A stretch of DNA of 6,429 bases from positions 1-6,429 of the forward strand of contig NZ_CABMQJ010000084.1 in NCBI RefSeq assembly GCF_902388705.1. The letters are read 5' to 3'. How positions within the stretch are numbered: the stretch's first letter is position 1; each line of letters begins with the position of its first letter. A program made the translations under genes and the position numbers. This DNA is from an uncultured Alistipes sp. (lineage in GTDB: Bacteria > Bacteroidota > Bacteroidia > Bacteroidales > Rikenellaceae). The notes beneath the pieces are model-generated. The model searched no databases. It was not told the DNA's origin and saw nothing but the letters and a program-made list of their open reading frames with translations. Below are positions 1 through 6,429 of this stretch, one piece after another.

Positions 1-2133
1 GGCCTCGATGGCCTGCGTGCGCGCCTTGACCGGCGCCGCCTGCGATGCTGCGGCCGGCGCCAGTTTCAGCGGCACCATGCTGATGGCCGAATAGCTCCGC
101 GAGCCTACGTACTCGCGCAGGTAGTTGGCGCCGGTAGTCTGCGGCGAACTGAAGAGCAGGAACATGTAGCTCTCGACCGGCTTCTCCGCATAGGGGCTCG
201 ACGCCCAGTAGAGCTTGTCGCCGATGTAGCCGATAGCCATGCTGTTGCCGCCCCAGTAAATCGAAATGCCGTCGGAGAACCCGAGTACGGCGTAGTTCTG
301 GCCGTACATGCCGGCAGACTGCGGCTCGATGATAATCATGTGTTTCTCGGCGTCGTAGTATCCGCTTATCTGAGGAGCGAAGTCGCGCATGTCCGACATG
401 CCGCGGATGATTACGTCGCGGTCGTTGACACGGGTGATGTCGATACGGAAGTTGCCCGCAATGTCGTTCGAGCCCGCCGTGATGGTCGCCGAGGCGCTGA
501 ATGCGCCGAGGAAATCCTCCATGTTTTTGGTCTGGTCGAAGTCCGAGGCGAAATAACCGTGGGTCGAGGCGGTCTTGGATACGAACGCTGTGTCGCCGTA
601 CGCGTTGGTCATCTGCAACGCCAGCACGTAGCCGCTGCCCTGGTCGAGGGGACTGAACGTCGTGGCGCGCCCCTCCTCCGAGTTGATGGCGGCGATAATC
701 TCCGGGTCGATGTCGTATCCGCGGCTGACGGTCAGCTCCTCGAGGCTCATGCCGAGCGCTTCGCACAGGTAGTCGGCGACGCCGGATTTTACGCAGAGGT
801 ACTTCATCTTGACGACGTTGGTGGTCTGCATCTCCCATACCAGCGTGTTGTAGGGCGAGTATCCCGGCAGGTCGGTCGGGGCGTAGAACTTGAATTCGTT
901 GACCTTGACCGCGAAGTCGTTGTCGGGGTCGCACGTGAAACGCTTGCTGTAAAGGCCGCACGGGTTGCTGACCGAGTCGTAGGCCAGCGCTACGGCCGTG
1001 TAGCTGCCGCGCGGGACGTTCCATACCGATTCGTCCTCGCCGTTGAGCGTCATGACGGGAACGGGGCCCTCGTAGGTGTCGTCGATAAGCTGCTGGCGCA
1101 CCTGATCCTGGAGTTTCTTGTCGCCCGAGATGTCGCCCTCGACGACCGTGGCCTTGTACGAGCGGGCGTAGCTGTTGGGCGAGAAGCGGAGTTTGGCGGA
1201 TTTGAATCCGGTCGGCGTGGCTTCGATGCCCAGGTATTCGATGTCGACCGTGGGCGTGGTGTCGGCTTCGCTGTCGAATACCAGTGTTTCCTTACCCTGC
1301 GCGAAGTAGCCGCCCGAAACGTAGTAAATCAGGTAGAACGAGAAGGTGTCCTTGCCGTCGAACGTACAGGGATAGGAGGCGTAGGCCGAATCGCTGCCCG
1401 TGTAAACCGCCATGTCGGCCACGAATACATACTCGTTGTAGTTCGAGTTGAAGTAGCCGATGGACTGCGCCGGAACGGTGCAGGTGTTGTCGTCGTGGAC
1501 GATGAATTTGAACGTCACGCCGCTGGCCCAGTCTTTCAGGCGGAAGATGTTGGCGCCTACGGCCTTCTCGACCTCCAGTCCCGAGTCGCGGCCCGTGTAG
1601 TAGAGCGAATAGTGGTAGGTCGCCAGCTGCTGGATTTCCTCCCCGCTGCCGTCGATGCGCATGTAGGGTTCCCAGGTCAGTTCGTACGAGGCCGAGAGGG
1701 TCACCTTGTCGGTGAACTGCGAAACCTGCGCCCCGTCGTCGCCCGGATTGGCCTCGCGGCCGGAAATCATGAGCGTCGTCTTGTAGCTCGAACCCATGAC
1801 GAAGTTCGAGAGGTCGACCTGTACGGGAACGGTCACCGAGTGCTCCCCGTCCTCGAAAGTCGCTTCCGACGGAATGCTGAACAGTGCGGAGTCGTTGCCT
1901 TTCTGTGCCAGGAACACCTTGTAGGTGCCCTTGCTGCCCGTGCGGGCGATTTCTACGTTCATGATTCCGCTTTCGGCATCCTGCGCGAACTCCTTTTCGA
2001 TGGACGACTGGATGAAGTGTATCTGCTTCGAATCGTCCTTGTTGGGGGTGTAGTAGGTGCCCTCCTGCGTCTTGCTGCAGGCTGCGCAGAACAGCAGGAG
2101 TGCCGCACCCAGGTATTTCGATATGTTTTTCAT
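1..2133 (-). CDS. Large multi-domain lipoprotein in SusE/F position (3' end outside window)
   Basis: This frame is open for 711 codons from ATG at 2133 to the left edge, so the stop lies outside. The N-terminus is a lipoprotein signal peptide: Lys2 and Lys6, a hydrophobic run at residues 8-18, and FCAAC with Cys19 as the probable lipidated residue. Residues about 33-124 look like a Calx-beta-type or similar sandwich (strands VEIARTG, TYKVFLA, ALFSIPSEATFEDGE, YKTTLMIS). Residues about 140-290 are a beta-rich region I cannot name. About 295-400 and 408-520 resemble fibronectin-III-like modules. About 525-690 is a beta-rich domain (IIRGMSDM, HMIIIEPQS) like those closing many Bacteroidota cell-surface lipoproteins. 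Residues 692-711 are Ala/Pro-rich. No catalytic motif is seen. Position directly after a SusC/SusD pair suggests a surface binding protein, probably glycan-binding; that role is inferred from context only. An in-frame ATG three codons upstream (2142) is an alternative start. Domain boundaries are estimates by eye. Confidence 0.85.
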   Translation of the reverse strand, partial: MKNISKYLGAALLLFCAACSKTQEGTYYTPNKDDSKQIHFIQSSIEKEFAQDAESGIMNVEIARTGSKGTYKVFLAQKGNDSALFSIPSEATFEDGEHSVTVPVQVDLSNFVMGSSYKTTLMISGREANPGDDGAQVSQFTDKVTLSASYELTWEPYMRIDGSGEEIQQLATYHYSLYYTGRDSGLEVEKAVGANIFRLKDWASGVTFKFIVHDDNTCTVPAQSIGYFNSNYNEYVFVADMAVYTGSDSAYASYPCTFDGKDTFSFYLIYYVSGGYFAQGKETLVFDSEADTTPTVDIEYLGIEATPTGFKSAKLRFSPNSYARSYKATVVEGDISGDKKLQDQVRQQLIDDTYEGPVPVMTLNGEDESVWNVPRGSYTAVALAYDSVSNPCGLYSKRFTCDPDNDFAVKVNEFKFYAPTDLPGYSPYNTLVWEMQTTNVVKMKYLCVKSGVADYLCEALGMSLEELTVSRGYDIDPEIIAAINSEEGRATTFSPLDQGSGYVLALQMTNAYGDTAFVSKTASTHGYFASDFDQTKNMEDFLGAFSASATITAGSNDIAGNFRIDITRVNDRDVIIRGMSDMRDFAPQISGYYDAEKHMIIIEPQSAGMYGQNYAVLGFSDGISIYWGGNSMAIGYIGDKLYWASSPYAEKPVESYMFLLFSSPQTTGANYLREYVGSRSYSAISMVPLKLAPAAASQAAPVKARTQAIEA

Positions 2134-2168
2134 AGTGTACATGGATTAATCGCTTCTACAATGCGTTA
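2134..2168 (-). other. 35-base spacer between the SusD-like gene and the third gene
   Basis: This spacer follows the TGA of the SusD-like gene. It holds no recognisable Shine-Dalgarno sequence, no TAnnTTTG-type Bacteroidota promoter element and no stem-loop with a T-run, so the two genes are most likely co-transcribed. An in-frame stop (TAA, 2146-2148) lies two codons before an upstream ATG at 2142, so translation of the third gene can only begin at 2142 or 2133. The 2133 start gives the usual M-K-N lipoprotein beginning and is preferred. The upstream start would add only Met-Tyr-Thr. Confidence 0.6.
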
Positions 2169-3740
2169 TCAGGGGTTCTGGTCTTCCTCGTTGATATTGG
2201 GGTTGGCGTCCAGCTCGTCCTGCGGGATGGTCAGCACCCAGTCGTAGGTGTCGGGTTTTGTAAGGTCGACGTTGCGGCGGCTCATGCCCGAGAGGCACTC
2301 TTCCGAGAATCCGTCGTCGGCACGGCGGTCGATGCCCTGTCCCAGGCGGCGGACGTCGAACAGACGGCCGTATTCGCCCCAGAGCTCGATGCGGCGCTGG
2401 ATGAGGATGTCCTCGAGCAGCGAGCCCGTCCAGGTCGTTGTCGTGGCGCCGAGGTTCAGGCCGCTGCGGTAGTTGGCGTTGTATTTCGGGTCGCGCTCGG
2501 CCATGACGGTGTTCATCAGGTCGCGGGCGATTTGGACGTTGCCCGGCAGGTTCTCGGAGCGGAGCGCCGCTTCGGCGGCCGTGAAATACATCTCCTCGAC
2601 GCGCATGTAGAGGTAGTCGCCGAGCCACGAGGCTACGTTGCTGAAGGCGAACTTCTTGCCGATGTAGGGCGACTCCTTGTCGTTGGGATCCCACCAGTCG
2701 CGGCGCACGTCGGTCGAACTCATGCGGTTGTAGAGCTGCTTGTTGATGAGTTTGGGGGCCGATTCGGCATAGGCGCCCTGCTGGTTGTCCATGTGGGCGA
2801 AGAAGCTGGCGTAGCCGCCCGCCTGGTCGGCAATCTGGATGCTGGCGCCCCAGATGACGTTGGACTTGTCGAGCGAGTTCATACCGCCCGTCAGGTCGGC
2901 CTTGGTGCCGACGGCGTAGCCGCCCTGGTCGATTACGCGCTTGGCGGCCGTGTAGGCGCCGTCCCAGTCGCCCGCTGCCAGGCATGCGCGCGACTTGATG
3001 CCCAGTGCCGCGTAAAGGCCGATGTGGGTCTTGTTGGCGGTCGCCAGCGAATTCTCCCTGCCTTTTTCGAGGTATTCGATTGCCGTGTCGATGTCTTCGT
3101 CGATGCGGTCGTAAACCTGCCGCAGCGTGGCGCGCGGTTGGCCGCCGGTCTTAATCGAGGTGCCCGTGGTGTAAATCGGCACGCAGGCCTCGTCCCAGCG
3201 GGCGGTGCCGCGCATGGCATTGTAGGGCGTGCGCGAGAACCAGGTGGCCAGGTTGAGGTAGCAGAGCGCGCGGATGGCGTAAGCCTGGCCTACGACATAG
3301 GCGACGTCGGCTTCGCTGCCTGCCATGGCCGGGGCGGCGTCGATGACGTAGTTGACGTTGGCAATCCATTTGTAGTTGGCGTACCAGACGTCGTACGAAC
3401 GGAATGCCGAACTGGTGTAGTTCGACTTCACGTTGTAGGTGTGGTCACCCCAGAACCAGCCGTTGCCCTGCCCCTGCATGACGAGGTCGTCGGCCATGGC
3501 GTCGAGCGCGAGGTTGTAGGCCGCGATGCCGAAGCACTGGTGGGTGTTGGCGGTCGTGGACCAGCCTGCGGTGCGCATCGAACTGTATACGCCGTTTATC
3601 GAAGTGATGGCCGTCGAGGCCGATTTGAGCATTTCGTCGCCCGAGCCCGAGTCGGTCGGGGAGAAGTCGAGCATCGACTGGCTGCACGATGCCAACGCCA
3701 GCGCGGCGAACGAAATGATGCTGTATATTGCTTTTTTCAT
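2169..3740 (-). CDS. RagB/SusD family nutrient-uptake outer-membrane lipoprotein
   Basis: This is a complete gene of 523 codons, ATG to TGA, of usual family length. Residues 1-18 are a lipoprotein signal peptide ending LALAS, with Cys19 as the probable lipidated residue. The N-terminal SusD-like region (about 25-240) contains the family helix QAYAIRALCYLNLATWF (152-168). The TPR-like helices continue around 205-275 (YDRIDEDIDTAIEYLEKG; THIGLYAALGIKSRACLAAGDWDGA). The C-terminal SusD domain shows YMRVEEMYFTAAEAAL (378-393), RRIELWGEYGRLFDVRRLGQ (449-468) and the closing IPQDELDANPNI (505-516). In characterised relatives this lipoprotein forms a lid over the SusC-like barrel and binds substrate on the cell surface. 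Aromatic clusters (Trp95/Phe96/Trp97; Trp349/Trp350) are candidate ligand contacts, by inference. The gene follows its SusC partner by 18 bases and has a clear GGAGG site, so the start is well supported. I leave the symbol blank because the substrate need not be starch. Confidence 0.96.
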   Translation of the reverse strand: MKKAIYSIISFAALALASCSQSMLDFSPTDSGSGDEMLKSASTAITSINGVYSSMRTAGWSTTANTHQCFGIAAYNLALDAMADDLVMQGQGNGWFWGDHTYNVKSNYTSSAFRSYDVWYANYKWIANVNYVIDAAPAMAGSEADVAYVVGQAYAIRALCYLNLATWFSRTPYNAMRGTARWDEACVPIYTTGTSIKTGGQPRATLRQVYDRIDEDIDTAIEYLEKGRENSLATANKTHIGLYAALGIKSRACLAAGDWDGAYTAAKRVIDQGGYAVGTKADLTGGMNSLDKSNVIWGASIQIADQAGGYASFFAHMDNQQGAYAESAPKLINKQLYNRMSSTDVRRDWWDPNDKESPYIGKKFAFSNVASWLGDYLYMRVEEMYFTAAEAALRSENLPGNVQIARDLMNTVMAERDPKYNANYRSGLNLGATTTTWTGSLLEDILIQRRIELWGEYGRLFDVRRLGQGIDRRADDGFSEECLSGMSRRNVDLTKPDTYDWVLTIPQDELDANPNINEEDQNP

Positions 3741-3748
3741 AGTTGTTT

Positions 3749-3753
3749 CCTCC
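3749..3753 (-). promoter_or_regulatory. Shine-Dalgarno-like site for the SusD-like gene
   Basis: Read on the minus strand the 18-base spacer is CCAAGGGAGGAAACAACT, followed by ATG. GGAGG ends eight bases before the start, which is good spacing for pairing with the 16S rRNA tail. It supports the start at 3740. Strong sites of this kind are uncommon in Bacteroidota, where most messages are translated without one. It could be chance, since only five bases are involved. Confidence 0.6.
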
Positions 3754-3758
3754 CTTGG

Positions 3759-6429
3759 TTAAAAGTTCAAATCCAGGCCGAACGCAATCACGCGCGAGGG
3801 GGCGTAGCTGTAAGCCACGCTTCCGGTGAAGTTGTACTGCGGGTCCATGCCGTCCATGTGGTTGAACATGGCGATGTTGTCGAACGAGGCGTAGATGCGC
3901 AGCGATTCGATGTCCAGTTTGCTCAACCAGCGCTTGGGCAGCGTATAGCCGATCGTGATGTTCTTGATGGCGAAGTACGAGGCGTCGATGAGCGAGTTGT
4001 CGGACGTGGCGTAGGTGCCGGCCACTTCGAGCATCGGGACGTCGGTCCTGTCGCCGGGTTTCTGCCAGCGGCGCCTGGCGTTCTTGTGCCAGTTGTTGCC
4101 CGCGTACTGTACGTACATCGAACCGTTGTAGAGTCCGTCGTAGACGTATCCGCCGATGGAGTAGGTCGTCAGGAACGAGAAGTCGATGTTTTTGTATAGC
4201 ACGAAGTTCGAACCGATGCTGCCGAAGAGCTTGGGCTCGCGGCTGCCGTGGTAGTATTTGCTCAACGTGGCCATCGAGGCGTCGTCGGTGATGTATTCGT
4301 CGCAGCGCACGTTGCCCGGCTCGCCCTTGTCGTTCACGCCCTTGGTCCAGTAGGCGTAGTAGAGCTGTTTACCCGTCGCGGGGTCTACGCCGGCGGTTTT
4401 CGGAAGGTAGAACGTGTAAATCGGCTTGCCGACCTCGATTACGCGGATACCCGAGGTGATGACGTTCTGTCCGCCCGTCAGCCCCAGCACCTTGTTGCGG
4501 TTGAAGGCGCCCATGACGGTCGCATCCCAGCGGAAGTTGGGCTTGTCGAGTACCGTTCCGCGAATCGAGGCCTCCAGTCCCTGGTTGCGCATCGACCCGA
4601 CGTTGGCGTTGTAACCCGTGAATCCGGTCGAAATGGCCATCGGGTTTTCGAGCAGCATATCGGTGGTCTTGCGGTTGTAGTACTCGACAGACAGGGCGAG
4701 GCGGCCCCGGAACATCGTGGCTTCGATACCCGTGTTGAGGTTGCCGTTCTTCTCCCACGTGACGGCTTTGTTTTCGAGCTTGGTCACGAATGCGCCCGCA
4801 TCCGTGGCGTTGGGCCAGGTGTAGTCGTAAAGGCCCTGCCATGCGTAGTAGGTGCCCAGGTTGTCGTTACCCTGTACGCCGTACGACACCTTCAGCGTCA
4901 GGTTGTCCAGCCACGAGCGGGTGTTCTGCATGAACTGCTCCTCGGAGATGCGCCACGACGCGCCGACCGACCAGAAGTGTCCCCAGCGGTCGTCGGGATG
5001 GAAGCGCGACGAACCGTCGGTACGCCAGCTGGCGTCGAGGTAGTAGCGGTCCTTGTATCCGTAGTTGACGCGCGAGAAGTAGGACTCGATCGCCATGTTG
5101 TGCGAGTAGCTGCTGTTCAGGGTCGTGGTCACGGCCGGGTCGAGTTCGTCGATGCCCTCCACGATGCCGGTCTTCTGGCCCTGCGCGTAGTTGTATTTGT
5201 AGCGGTAATACTCGTGGCCGAGCAGTACGTTGATCGAGTGGTCGCCGAAGGTGCGGTCGTAGGTGAGCAGCTGGTTGAACGTGTAGCTCAACGTGCGGGT
5301 GTTGATTTTGCTGATGCGTCCGCCCTGCTGTGCGGCGTTGCCGTGGTATTTGTCGTGTACGATCGTGCCCTGGTAGTCGTTGAAGTCGGTGCCCAGGTTG
5401 AGCGAGAACTTCAGTCCGTAGAGCTTGGCCTCCTCCCGGGTCGTGCCGAAGGTGACGTAGCTGCGGGCCGAGAGGGTGTTGCGCGTGTTGTAGGACTTGT
5501 TGTTGTAGAGCTCGGCCTTCGAGTTGAATCCCTGGGCCGAGGGGCGGTTCGCAAAACCGTTGTCGTCTTTCTCACCGTACTCGTACTGGCGGTTGCCGTA
5601 CTCGTCCAGCACGTTCTCGCCCTGCATGTTTTTCAGGTAAACGGGGTAGACCGGGGCCATGAACTGCGCCGTGTACCACACGTTCGAGGCGCTCGTGTCT
5701 GTGAAACTCAAGTAGTCCGATTCGCTGTGCGAGAAGTTGGCGTTCATGCCGATTTTGAACCAGTGCTTGGCCTGCGTATCGACGTTCACGCGACCCGTAT
5801 AGCGGTCGAAGTCGGTGTTTTGCAGGATACCGTCCTCCATGTAGTAACCCAGCGATACGAGGTAGTTGGTGCGTTCCGAACCGCCGTTGACCGAGAGGAT
5901 GTGCTCGGTGCGCACGGCCGAGTTGTCGCTGATTTCGTCCATCCAGTTCTCGTTCCACGCCGCTTTTGCGTCCGGGCGGATTTTGCCCGTCGAGGGGTCG
6001 ATGAGCGTTTCCCACGTATAGTTTTTGTAGGGGTTGTAGTACTCCGGGCTTTTCAGGCCGCCGATTTGCTGGCCCAGGTTGGCCGCCGCATAGCGGCTGG
6101 CGCCCTCGAAATCCATGCCTTTGCCGTACTGGGCGCTGTTGCGCAGCGCTTCGTAGCTCATCTCGACGTAGTCGTTCATGCCGACCAGGTCGTACCGGTT
6201 CAGCGCGCGCGAGGCGATGCCGACGTTGCCCTTGTACGATATGCGGATGCGGTCTTTCTTGCCTTTCTTGGTCGTGATGACGATTACGCCGTTGGCGCCG
6301 CGCGAACCGTAGAGCGCGCCGGCCGAAGCGTCCTTGAGGACGGTCATCGACTCGATGTCGTTCGGGTTGAGCGAACTCAACGAACCGTCGAAGGGAATGC
6401 CGTCGACCACGTAGAGCGGGGTCGACACG
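3759..6429 (-). CDS. SusC/RagA family TonB-linked outer-membrane receptor (5' end outside window)
   Basis: The visible 889 residues end in a TAA stop at 3759-3761. The first codons encode STPLYVVDGIP, the mid-plug signature of the family, followed by LNPNDIESMTVLKDASAGAL (20-39) and the YGSRGANGVIVITTKKGK motif (40-57). The rest, about 60-889, is the 22-strand-type barrel with alternating aromatic strands (e.g. YYLDASWRTDGSSRF, 462-476; SYFAIKNITIGYTLPK, 817-832) and ends in GLDLNF, the terminal Phe expected for barrel insertion by the BAM machinery. Missing are the signal peptide, any CarboxypepD_reg-like or STN domain, the TonB box and the start of the plug. Relatives are usually near 1000 residues or more, so the gene appears cut only by the window edge. 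The GTG at 6426-6428 is an internal Val codon, not a start. Role: TonB-powered import of an oligosaccharide or peptide, paired with the SusD-like lid encoded next. Regulation cannot be read because the upstream region is absent. Confidence 0.96.
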   Translation of the reverse strand, partial: VSTPLYVVDGIPFDGSLSSLNPNDIESMTVLKDASAGALYGSRGANGVIVITTKKGKKDRIRISYKGNVGIASRALNRYDLVGMNDYVEMSYEALRNSAQYGKGMDFEGASRYAAANLGQQIGGLKSPEYYNPYKNYTWETLIDPSTGKIRPDAKAAWNENWMDEISDNSAVRTEHILSVNGGSERTNYLVSLGYYMEDGILQNTDFDRYTGRVNVDTQAKHWFKIGMNANFSHSESDYLSFTDTSASNVWYTAQFMAPVYPVYLKNMQGENVLDEYGNRQYEYGEKDDNGFANRPSAQGFNSKAELYNNKSYNTRNTLSARSYVTFGTTREEAKLYGLKFSLNLGTDFNDYQGTIVHDKYHGNAAQQGGRISKINTRTLSYTFNQLLTYDRTFGDHSINVLLGHEYYRYKYNYAQGQKTGIVEGIDELDPAVTTTLNSSYSHNMAIESYFSRVNYGYKDRYYLDASWRTDGSSRFHPDDRWGHFWSVGASWRISEEQFMQNTRSWLDNLTLKVSYGVQGNDNLGTYYAWQGLYDYTWPNATDAGAFVTKLENKAVTWEKNGNLNTGIEATMFRGRLALSVEYYNRKTTDMLLENPMAISTGFTGYNANVGSMRNQGLEASIRGTVLDKPNFRWDATVMGAFNRNKVLGLTGGQNVITSGIRVIEVGKPIYTFYLPKTAGVDPATGKQLYYAYWTKGVNDKGEPGNVRCDEYITDDASMATLSKYYHGSREPKLFGSIGSNFVLYKNIDFSFLTTYSIGGYVYDGLYNGSMYVQYAGNNWHKNARRRWQKPGDRTDVPMLEVAGTYATSDNSLIDASYFAIKNITIGYTLPKRWLSKLDIESLRIYASFDNIAMFNHMDGMDPQYNFTGSVAYSYAPSRVIAFGLDLNF

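Noticed and set aside
2134..2168. A possible promoter or terminator between the SusD-like gene and the third gene
   Set aside because: There is no stem-loop with a T-run and no TTTG/TAnnTTTG pair. The spacer is only 35 bases and fits co-transcription.
340..2247. A 635-codon plus-strand reading frame
   Set aside because: It is the codon-aligned antisense of the minus-strand lipoprotein, which has a signal peptide, a lipobox and sensible beta-strand patterning. The plus-strand translation is skewed to Val, Arg, Gly and Ala with no recognisable domain, and begins at GTG with no ribosome-binding site.
2146..2985. A 279-codon minus-strand frame inside the SusD-like gene
   Set aside because: It overlaps the SusD-like coding sequence in another frame and is dominated by Arg, Pro and Gly typical of a shifted GC-rich frame. 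The same holds for the smaller shifted frames near 2933-3220, 3151-3369, 3445-3687, 4369-4842 and 5572-6015.
2532..4199. A 555-codon plus-strand reading frame
   Set aside because: It runs antisense across both the SusD-like gene and the 3' end of the SusC-like gene, which show clear family motifs. Its composition (Val, Arg, Gly, Asp, His) is that of a shadow frame.
6426..6428. GTG as the start codon of the SusC-like gene
   Set aside because: It precedes the mid-plug signature TPLYVVDG, so it is an internal Val codon. A true start would give a receptor without a signal peptide, TonB box or half of the plug. The frame continues past the right edge.
1..6429. CRISPR arrays, tRNA/rRNA genes, insertion sequences, invertible promoter repeats
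   Set aside because: Coding sequence fills all but 53 bases. I saw no regularly spaced direct repeats, no long inverted repeats and no transposase or recombinase motif. Short inverted repeats of the kind used in phase variation could be missed by eye.

Overview
The window is a stretch of a SusC/SusD-type nutrient uptake locus from a member of the Bacteroidota. All genes lie on the minus strand, so the window reads right to left in gene order. The family content (a RagA/SusC TonB-linked receptor, a RagB/SusD lipoprotein and a large lipoprotein in the SusE/F position), the GC-rich sequence and the near absence of A/T-ending Leu and Ser codons suggest a GC-rich gut genus such as Alistipes. This genus assignment is an inference from style and composition, not from a marker gene.

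Layout in order of transcription: (1) 6429 to 3759, a TonB-dependent outer-membrane receptor of the SusC family. Its N-terminus (signal peptide, any carboxypeptidase-regulatory-like or STN domain, TonB box, first part of the plug) lies beyond the right edge. (2) After an 18-base spacer with an unusually good GGAGG ribosome-binding site, 3740 to 2169, a complete 523-residue SusD-family lipoprotein. (3) After a 35-base spacer, 2133 to 1, a large lipoprotein of at least 711 residues built of beta-sandwich-like modules. It has no stop codon in the window and runs off the left edge. It sits where SusE/F-like surface glycan-binding proteins usually sit.

How they would work together: in characterised systems the SusD-like lipoprotein caps the extracellular mouth of the SusC-like barrel, and TonB-driven opening of the plug imports the captured oligosaccharide or peptide. 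An accessory surface lipoprotein helps recruit polymer. No enzyme, sensor-regulator, sigma/anti-sigma pair or transporter is inside the window, so the substrate cannot be named.

No RNA gene, mobile element, CRISPR array, obvious promoter or terminator is visible. The two spacers are the only non-coding DNA. The long plus-strand reading frames are antisense shadows of the minus-strand genes. I see no evidence of a wholly new type of system. The part most worth following up is the third gene, whose family I cannot name.
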